Below, one piece after another: positions 32,301 through 38,821 of a stretch of DNA of 64,000 bases. This stretch comes from Liriodendron chinense (taxonomy: Eukaryota; Streptophyta; Magnoliopsida; Magnoliales; Magnoliaceae). Position 1 is the first letter of the stretch. Every line of letters begins with the position of its first letter. The stretch lies in the NCBI GenBank assembly GCA_003013855.2, contig ML058484.1, positions 9,225,344-9,289,343 of the forward strand, given 5' to 3'. The notes below the pieces were generated by a model that had not been told where the DNA came from, made no database searches, and saw nothing but the letters and a program-made list of their open reading frames with translations. The position numbers were made by a program, and so were the translations under genes.

Positions 32301-34013
32301 GGAGATCCCAAAGGCGTCCTCTCAAGCCTCGGCAGCAAAAATGAAGCCGCATACGATGTAGCAACTCAGCTCAAGTCAATCCCTGCTCAAATCTCAGTAT
32401 GGGAGCTACTCTGCACATCTCGCATACACCGAGAGATGTTTGCCAAGACCTTGAATGATGCTCATGTCTCCTCCGATACGGCACCAGAGATGATTGCATT
32501 GATGATTGGACAACTCCTGGCTCCACGTGCCATCACCTTCACTGATAATGAGTTGCCACCAGAAGGACGCGATCATGGCCGATCCCTCAACATAGCCTTA
32601 CGATACAAAGACCTCTGTGTTCCGCTGGTCCTTATCGATAATGGCTCAAGCTTAAATGTCCGCCCACTCAAGATTGCGGAACGTTTGGGAATCAGTCCCT
32701 CTTCATTTCGACCCAGCACCATATGTGTCAGAGCATTCGACAACACCCGCCGATCAGTGGAAGGGGAAGTCGACATAGAGGTACAGATAGGCCCGGAAGT
32801 CTCCACCATCACATTCCAAATTCTGGATATATCAGCCTCTTTCAACATGTTGCTCGGACGGCCGTGGCTGCACAAGGTTGGAGCTGTGCCATCAACCCTG
32901 CATCAACGAGTAAAGTATATCTGTGGAAATCAAGTGATCTCTATCCATGCAGAGAAGGAGCTCATCATTCCTTCTAATGCTGCTGCCACTGAACCAGACA
33001 TCCCGGTCATCGATATCCAGCACTCTAAAGAAGACATCCCGTTTCACAGTTTCGAATTCGAGACTGTGAACTCTATCGCCAATCCAGAACCGATAAGGGT
33101 GGACCGTGTCTTCTCACCGGCAGAACGTCTGAGTCTCAAATACCGAATGAAGAATCACTTCAAGTCCAGAAAGGTACCACTGATATATAATCAACGCAAA
33201 TGGGGACTCGGATACAGGGCAACCTTCATGGACAAGAGAAGGAAGAAATTTCGGTGCTCACCCATCCAATTCGTCAAGCCAGGAGAACCTTGCAAAGATC
33301 CAGGAGGGAATCAACCAACTGCACTACACAAAGGCCTCCCGATGAGCCTAGTTTGGGCCACGTGGCCCCCCATTCGATGGGATCAGATTCTCGAACCCTC
33401 TAAGCCTCCAGAAGAAGGAGGAAATGATGAAGACGAAGAAGGAAGACAAATACAGCAGCTTCAGGACCAGGTTACTCTGACACCTGCTCCCAACCAGGGG
33501 CACAACTTGCCCACTTCTCTCAACCAGGGGCACAACCTGCCCACTTCAATCAGCCAGGGGCACAACCTGCCCACTTCAATCAGCAAGGGGCACGACTCGC
33601 CCATCTCATCACCAATTAGCAAGGGGCACGACTTGTCCATCTCTGCAAAGTCAACATCATCAATCATCAGCCAGGGGCAGAAGCAGCCCATCCATTGGAC
33701 CAAGAAAGGGAAGTGGCCAGCCCTAGATTGGTCTGATGTCCAGGTTCCAAACTTGTGTCTAGCTGTGGAACCAGACGAACTGCAATGCGAGGTAAGTGAC
33801 CCGGGAGGGACTGAGTGCGACTCAGATCTCGAATCCGACCAGCGAGAAATCATGGTCGTTGGGCCAGACCATGATTCTTCGCCCAAAGCATCAACCCCCA
33901 CCTCTCCAGGGGAGGAAGTGTGGGGTCCTGAATGGTCATCTGTTCCCCTCACTTTTGAATCAGCCAAAGAGCCATCTGAGGGCTCTGGCTTCCAAAAAAA
34001 AATGCCTGTTTAG
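29313..34013 (+). CDS. Gag-protease polyprotein, 1566 codons
   Basis: Residues 1-330 are Gln/Pro-rich, with repeated HIPADGI and QQNPVNFQQSS units and a predicted coil near the end. The capsid region is at about 340-540 (PKFKRYDGSGCPTAHLKAFC, GDALDWYTSL, WEQLSQAFVDRFAYNLN). The zinc knuckle CAYHQGRGHATDRC is near 676. About ten VLQGA/VILEGA-type repeats occupy 770-970. The aspartic protease is at about 1100-1210, with active site LIDNGSSLNV (DNGS rather than DTGS) and MLLGRPWLHKVGA. A Gly-rich segment (KWGLGYRATF) follows, then GHNLPTS repeats at about 1390-1435. ATG 29313 is the first in frame and lies near the leader end. The product should form particles and process the polyproteins. A strong splice donor lies inside at 33791/33792. 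Confidence 0.92.
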   Translation: MSDHEEETHHFPALEITEAQPPAQQPVDNTPIIQELAQGMRAMQEMLLQFMQAQTTAAANNQVGPVQQAQQPCRVLPASSSNQAQPSESAQDYRQQPSQPFAMGHPSQYLPATRGPSQSIPIAGTSSQLPANLANNNLNRSQHVPADGTPFQFQHIPADGISIQFPATGTALANAHNGGQCQAHINQRTVANTQQGGHFPASQPPANRSTFQFQHIPADGIPVNFQQSSIQQNPVNFQQSSIQQNPVNFQQVPVQPSVQSPVQLPSFQAQVHQNPVQSSNQFQQPAVAFQQAHRFEDIDHYAEEERALLQEAPVARTDHSGLDELREQFQILQNQLQRQQGIDLPSTKFRDLCPFPDAQVPQNFEVPKFKRYDGSGCPTAHLKAFCGELSAIAGNEGALIRLFQKSLKGDALDWYTSLDCHRIRTWEQLSQAFVDRFAYNLNMAPRRADLAALRQRSDETLSAYVGRWRAMAARMRTPIDDEEQISMIVHSTYPGISGYLISHPYANFSQLIRAGEQVEAGIRAGTISPWPHQATPVKRNRVEGRPIGHGNGNRSGSPPRPTEVNNINTTAQGNQRAPPQGRQQYQQNQVQHQPQRYQPQPNPQPQPPRQQQQFRGNGQYSYQNRQNYRESRKFTPLSQPLSQIMTTLVQKQLLTLMTPRPPAHPLPPNYRENEYCAYHQGRGHATDRCYTLKNAIQDLIDDRKIVISVPGTSPAASTNILQNPLPQHPTDPSSSRGPVVNSIEEGDHIDRFFSPIQSIHTYTYEPTNPPPVLQGASPFLPSVSEPVILEGAPPYDIPVVQGAPYDHSSWEPAVLEGAQSYIEPTYEPVILQGATPEQSNPQWRDYTHQQQEPVVLEGAPPVKPVILQGASPGGISITLRQLGRTEKPPAISRGPVFIPWEPPAPGTVKPGPRPYVVYEDKPRYYPFSTGNNVVLKAKAPYEEDLVPTTAPLHEPVVLEGKREENYKEVPWHYPECAEVGNMNPNGRCIRRDNQNRGDPKGVLSSLGSKNEAAYDVATQLKSIPAQISVWELLCTSRIHREMFAKTLNDAHVSSDTAPEMIALMIGQLLAPRAITFTDNELPPEGRDHGRSLNIALRYKDLCVPLVLIDNGSSLNVRPLKIAERLGISPSSFRPSTICVRAFDNTRRSVEGEVDIEVQIGPEVSTITFQILDISASFNMLLGRPWLHKVGAVPSTLHQRVKYICGNQVISIHAEKELIIPSNAAATEPDIPVIDIQHSKEDIPFHSFEFETVNSIANPEPIRVDRVFSPAERLSLKYRMKNHFKSRKVPLIYNQRKWGLGYRATFMDKRRKKFRCSPIQFVKPGEPCKDPGGNQPTALHKGLPMSLVWATWPPIRWDQILEPSKPPEEGGNDEDEEGRQIQQLQDQVTLTPAPNQGHNLPTSLNQGHNLPTSISQGHNLPTSISKGHDSPISSPISKGHDLSISAKSTSSIISQGQKQPIHWTKKGKWPALDWSDVQVPNLCLAVEPDELQCEVSDPGGTECDSDLESDQREIMVVGPDHDSSPKASTPTSPGEEVWGPEWSSVPLTFESAKEPSEGSGFQKKMPV
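33480..33640 (+). repeat. Coding minisatellite, about 30-bp unit
   Basis: About five copies of AACCAGGGGCACAACTTGCC CACTTCT-type units, giving the protein repeat NQGHNLPTS/SKGHDSPIS near the gag-protease C-terminus. Confidence 0.9.
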
Positions 34014-34078
34014 GCAGCGACCGGAACTTTGGAACAAGTTGGGCTCAATCATGGTCTGCAATGCCTGCTTGTTCAAAG
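33792..34078 (+). other. Possible intron joining gag-protease to pol
   Basis: TGCGAG/GTAAGT at 33791/33792 is an excellent donor at a codon boundary. An acceptor TTGTTCAAAG ending at 34078 (or a second ending at 34219) would continue in the pol frame. Ogre elements are known to have an intron between protease and RT. The pyrimidine tract before 34078 is weak, so the acceptor is uncertain. Confidence 0.5.
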
Positions 34079-37000
34079 TCCCCCGAATTTCAAAAAGCCA
34101 AAAAAATCAAAAACTTTCAAAAACCAAAAACATCTAGCATCTCAATTTCAGAAAAATCTCAAAAACCAAAAAATATTTCTTTCCCTGCATTCAATAGTGT
34201 GCCAAGTTCGTCTAAAGAGTCGCATGAGTTTGAAGTCGAATCATATGATTTTGACATCGAATTAGACTTTGAGCTCATGGGTCTGGACGAAGCTCGGGAC
34301 GAGGAAGATGATGATACTGCTCCCGAACTAGAGGATCTCCTCAAAAAGTTCGAATCTAAAGCCAATGTTGTAGCCGATGATTTCGAGATAGTAAACTTGG
34401 GGACGCCTGAGATCCCTAGGGAAGTACGCATTGGAAAATCGTTGCCACCTGAGATGAAACAGAAAATGATAGAGTTCCTAGCTCCAAGATTGTCCAACTT
34501 CGCGTTCTCATATGAAGACATGCCGGGGCTCGATGAAGAGCTCGTTGTACACCATCTGCCAACCAAGGCAGATATGAAGCCGCTGAAGCAGAAACTTCGA
34601 AGAATGAAGCCAGAATGGGCCCTAAAAGTCCGAGATGAAGTCATCAAGCAGTACAACGCGGGATTCTTGGTAGTCTCCAACTACCCTGAATGGCTCGCCA
34701 ACATCGTGCCAGTACCAAAGAAGGACGGCAAGGTTCGAATGTGCATCGACTTCCGAGATCTCAACAAAGCCAGTCCAAAAGATGACTTCCCTTTGCCACA
34801 TATCGACACTCTGGTCGACAACACCGCTGGATACAAGATCTTCTCATTCATGGACGGGTTCTCAGGTTACAATCAGATCAAGATGGCCGTCGAAGATCAC
34901 GAGAAGACATCGTTCATCACTCCCTGGGGAACCTTCTGTTACAGGGTAATGCCGTTCGGTCTGAAGAACGCAGGAGCAACATATCAGCGAGCAATGACAG
35001 CACTATTCCACGACATGATGAACAAAGAACTCGAAGTATATGTGGACGACATGATCGTCAAATCTCGCACAATTGAAGGACACTTTGAAGATCTGAAGAA
35101 GTTATTCAACAGATTAGAAAAGTACAAGCTCCGCCTCAACCCTCAGAAATGTGTCTTCGGTGCAATGGGAGGTAAGCTCCTCGGCTTTATGGTGAGCGAG
35201 GATGGCATCAGGGTCGACGAGACCAAAACCAGAGCAATCATCGAGATGCCCCCTCCTAGAACAGAGAAAGAAATTCGTGGCTTCCTCGGCAGAATTCAAT
35301 ACATCAGTCGCTTCATCGCACAGCTCACACCTATCTGTGAGCCCATATTTAAGCTCCTTCGGAAGAACGTCCCAAAAGAATGGAATGACGATTGCCAAGT
35401 CGCCTTCGACCGCATCAAGAAGTATCTCATGAATCCTCCAGTCCTAGTGCCGCCCACTCCTGGACGACCACTATTGTTATACATCTCGGTAGCAGCAGAA
35501 GCCATTGGCTGTGTCCTCGGCCAACACGACGAGACCGGGAAGAAGGAACAAGCAATATACTATTTGAGTCGAAAGTTCACCGACTACGAGACCAGGTATT
35601 CCCAGATCGAGAAGACTTGCCTCGCCCTAGTCTGGGCAACTCAGCGACTCCGTCAATACATGATTGCATTCCCTATTCTCCTTCTCGCTCACATGGATCC
35701 GCTCAAATACCTGTTCGAGAAACCGGCACTCACTGGAAGGATAGCTAAATGGCAGCTACTCTTGTCTGAGTTCGACATCACCTATGTCACTCAAAAGGCA
35801 ATCAAGGGACAGGCCCTCGCCGATCATCTTGCGGCTCACTCTCTCCTGGACTATCAGCCGCTCAAGACATTCTTCCCTGATGAAGATCTCTTGCTCATTG
35901 AAGAGGAAGAAAAGAAGAAAAAAGATGAGTGGACGTTATTCTTCGACGGCGCAGCAAATTCTAAAGGGAGTGGTATTGGAGCAATCCTCTACTCTCCAGA
36001 TGATGTCCCTATTCCTATCTCGAGGCGCATCGCATTCGAGTGCACCAACAACATGGCAGAGTACGAAGCATGCATCGCTGGCTTAAGGGAAGCCATAATC
36101 TTGGGCGTCAAGAAGCTACGAGTATTTGGAGACTCACAGCTTATCATCAATCAGACCAATGGCGAATGGAAGACCAAAGACGAGAAGTTGATACCATATC
36201 ATGTGTATCTTGACAATCTGATCGAAGAATTCAAGGAAATCACCTTCTCATACATGCCCAGAGCCAAGAACCAGTTTGCAGATGCTCTCGCCACGCTCGC
36301 ATCAATGCTCGAGATCCCAAAAGGAGCTTCAGAATGGGAGCTCACAGTCGAAATTCAAGAAGAACCTGCTTTTTGCCTGCAAATAGAAGAAGCCGAAGCT
36401 GTCCCTGACAAACCCTGGTATGCCGACATCAAGCAATATCTCGAAACCCAGGAGTATCCAGAATCAGCAACAGCAACAGATCGCCGAACCATCCAGCGTT
36501 TGGCCGGCCAGTTCACCATCAGTGGCGAAGTTCTTTACAAGCGATCCTATAATCACATCCTCCTTCGATGCGTTGATGAAACAGAAGCTGCAAAGATCAT
36601 GAAAGAAATACACGAAGGAATCTGTGGCCCACACATGAATGGGCACATGATGGCAAAGAAGATTCTACGACTCGGCTACTATTGGCTCACCATGGAGACA
36701 GACTGTTGCAAGTACGTCAGAAAATGCTTCAAGTGTCACGAGCATGCGAATCAAATCCATGCCCCATCATCAGAGTTATACAACCTGACCACCCCCTGGC
36801 CCTTCTCCATGTGGGGACTCGACATCATCGGCAAGATCAGTCCCAAAGCATCAAATGGTCACGAGTACATACTTGTGGCAGTCGACTACTTCACCAAGTG
36901 GGTAGAGGCAGCCTCATACACCACGATTGCAGCATCTCAAGTGATCAAATTCATGAAGAACAACATCATATGCCGGTATGGAATCCCCAATGCTATCATC

Positions 37001-37666
37001 ACAGATAATGGAACCCCGTTCGTCAACAAGAAGATGGATGACTTCCTCAGCAAGTTCAAGATCCAACGTCATCGATCAAGCCCCTACCGTCCCCAGATGA
37101 ACGGTGGGGTAGAAGCCGCAAACAAGACAATCGTCAGGATACTCGAGAAGATGGTCGTGACCTATCGAGATTGGTCAGATATGCTCCCATATGCACTTTG
37201 GGCCTATCGAACGTCTGTACGGTCTGCTACGGGCGTTACTCCTTTCGAGCTTACTTATGGAATGGAAGCAGTTCTACCAGTCGAAGTGGAAATACCATCA
37301 CTTCGGGTGTTATTAGAAAGCGGAATTGAAGAAGGAGAATGGCAACGGGCCAGATTCGATCAGTTACAGCTAGCAGATGAAAAACGCATGCGTGCACTAA
37401 GTCATTCACAGTGCTATCAGAAAAGGATCGCTCGGGCTTACAACAAGAGAGTCCGGAAAAGAAGTTTCAAGGTAGGCGACATGGTCATGAAGAAGATTCT
37501 ACCGTCGCACCTTCCAGATCCCAGAGGAAAGTTCAAACCCTCGTGGGACGGGCCACTGATCATCAGAGAAGTACTTCCTGGAGGCGCCCTCAGACTCACC
37601 AGCATGAGAGGGGTGGATCTTCCTGAGCCAACCAACGCCGACAACGTGAAGATCTTTCACGGGTAA
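34061..37666 (+). CDS. Pol polyprotein: RT, RNase H, second RNase H, integrase
   Basis: 1201 codons. RT at about 140-400 (MCIDFRDLNKASPKDDFPLP, PFGLKNAGATYQRAM, catalytic YVDD at about 327). The first RNase H at about 465-590 (QAIYYLSRKFTDYETRY) has LLYISVAAEAIG where an active enzyme has a catalytic Asp. The second, archaeal-type RNase H at about 622-745 is intact-looking (WTLFFDGAANSKGSGIGAIL, NNMAEYEACIAGL, FGDSQLIINQ). Integrase: H2C2 finger at about 851-900, core WGLDIIGKISP near 917, IITDNGTPF near 980, NGGVEAANK near 1014, C-terminal WDGPLIIREV near 1162. ATG 34061 is in frame but may not be used if pol is expressed by splicing or frameshifting from gag-protease. It copies and integrates the element. 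Confidence 0.93.
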   Translation: MPACSKSPEFQKAKKIKNFQKPKTSSISISEKSQKPKNISFPAFNSVPSSSKESHEFEVESYDFDIELDFELMGLDEARDEEDDDTAPELEDLLKKFESKANVVADDFEIVNLGTPEIPREVRIGKSLPPEMKQKMIEFLAPRLSNFAFSYEDMPGLDEELVVHHLPTKADMKPLKQKLRRMKPEWALKVRDEVIKQYNAGFLVVSNYPEWLANIVPVPKKDGKVRMCIDFRDLNKASPKDDFPLPHIDTLVDNTAGYKIFSFMDGFSGYNQIKMAVEDHEKTSFITPWGTFCYRVMPFGLKNAGATYQRAMTALFHDMMNKELEVYVDDMIVKSRTIEGHFEDLKKLFNRLEKYKLRLNPQKCVFGAMGGKLLGFMVSEDGIRVDETKTRAIIEMPPPRTEKEIRGFLGRIQYISRFIAQLTPICEPIFKLLRKNVPKEWNDDCQVAFDRIKKYLMNPPVLVPPTPGRPLLLYISVAAEAIGCVLGQHDETGKKEQAIYYLSRKFTDYETRYSQIEKTCLALVWATQRLRQYMIAFPILLLAHMDPLKYLFEKPALTGRIAKWQLLLSEFDITYVTQKAIKGQALADHLAAHSLLDYQPLKTFFPDEDLLLIEEEEKKKKDEWTLFFDGAANSKGSGIGAILYSPDDVPIPISRRIAFECTNNMAEYEACIAGLREAIILGVKKLRVFGDSQLIINQTNGEWKTKDEKLIPYHVYLDNLIEEFKEITFSYMPRAKNQFADALATLASMLEIPKGASEWELTVEIQEEPAFCLQIEEAEAVPDKPWYADIKQYLETQEYPESATATDRRTIQRLAGQFTISGEVLYKRSYNHILLRCVDETEAAKIMKEIHEGICGPHMNGHMMAKKILRLGYYWLTMETDCCKYVRKCFKCHEHANQIHAPSSELYNLTTPWPFSMWGLDIIGKISPKASNGHEYILVAVDYFTKWVEAASYTTIAASQVIKFMKNNIICRYGIPNAIITDNGTPFVNKKMDDFLSKFKIQRHRSSPYRPQMNGGVEAANKTIVRILEKMVVTYRDWSDMLPYALWAYRTSVRSATGVTPFELTYGMEAVLPVEVEIPSLRVLLESGIEEGEWQRARFDQLQLADEKRMRALSHSQCYQKRIARAYNKRVRKRSFKVGDMVMKKILPSHLPDPRGKFKPSWDGPLIIREVLPGGALRLTSMRGVDLPEPTNADNVKIFHG

Positions 37667-37749
37667 GTCATTCTGACCTTATCAAGAGTTACTTTAATAG
37701 AGCTGAAGTCAAGAGGTCGAAGCTAAGACCTCTGAGAAATCATTCCCGT

Positions 37750-37935
37750 CCACCAACAAGTGTTTCAAATAAGGGGATTCCAAAAGAGAAAAATACAAAA
37801 AAAAGGGGGGGGATTCAAAAAGAAAAGACAAAAAAAAAAGAGAGAAAAAGAATACAGAAGAAAAAGAAAAAAAAGAGAAAAGAGAAAGAAAAAGGGAAGC
37901 CAAAGCAAGGCACCCGAGGAAAAAATCAACCAAAA
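37750..37935 (+). repeat. Purine-rich tract downstream of pol
   Basis: About 150 bases almost wholly A and G (AAAAAGAGAGAAAAAG type) with a G8 run. A second A/G tract lies at 38083-38131 and a third at 38383-38415. They flank the hairpin repeats. An internal polypurine tract or an unusual DNA structure is possible. Confidence 0.7.
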
Positions 37936-38152
37936 AAGAAACACAGTCATCCATCCATTCATCTCAGAGGAGTCTTTAGCAAAGACCGACAGCTCTATTA
38001 TCGCAACTTAGGATAAGGGCTGAAAGACTGCCATCGGCCGGCAACGACGGATTCCCGACCTCTAGCCGCCGCAGTTATCCAGAGATCCAGAAAGAAAAGA
38101 AAAAAAAAAAAGAAGAAAAAGAAAAAAAAAATGTGTGCCTAAACAAAGAGGG

Positions 38153-38367
38153 CGGAGTGAAAACCCGAAAGGGCGCTCCGAGTAAAAACAGTGGGCATAC
38201 AGCGGACTTGGTGAAAACCTGAAAGGGCGCCAAGGGTAAAAAAAGCACAGCTGCCAAGGGGCAGGCAAGACCAAATACCCGGGACGTGGTGAAAACCTGA
38301 AAGGGCGCCACGGGCAAAAATGACGGGAAAAAGCCGGCTGTGGTGAAAACTCGAAAGAGCACTACAG
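38153..38367 (+). repeat. Four GAAA-tetraloop hairpin units
   Basis: Units at 38153-38180, 38207-38234, 38285-38312 and 38338-38367. Outer stems: CGGAG/CTCCG, CTTGG/CCAAG, CGTGG/CCACG, CTGTGG/CTACAG (one G-U). Then TGAAAA on the 5' side and CG or CA on the 3' side. Inner stems: CCC-GAAA-GGG, CCT-GAAA-GGG twice, CTC-GAAA-GAG. Sequence changes preserve pairing. A separate hairpin CTGCC-AAGG-GGCAG lies at 38251-38264. Confidence 0.85.
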
Positions 38368-38821
38368 GCAAAAATGGCTCAAAATGAAAAAAAAAAAAGA
38401 AAAGAAAAAATAAAAGTGCAGGTACCAAGAAAGCAGACGGTCCAGATCAGTTCAAGCGGTTACAGTTCAAGAACAAGAAGAAGCGCAGTCAGGAGCGAAG
38501 AACTCTACAGACTCTGACAATCTCAGGAAGCAAGAGTTTCCGTTGCCTACATCTCTAGGGAACCAAAGGATCAAGCAAGTCAAATCTCGAGATATCGGTC
38601 AAATCATTGACCGAGCCCCAGTTCTGATTCCTATATCCCGACACAAAATCCAGACACACTCACAAGACAACTCATGGCACAGTAGATTTTCAAACAGTTT
38701 TTTCTCTTTTCAATTAAATGCATTATATTTCTCTTACACATATCATCTTTTTCAAAAATACAAAAAAATGCATTATCATCAATCATATATGCAAAAATCA
38801 GTGTGCAGGTGGCCAACACAA

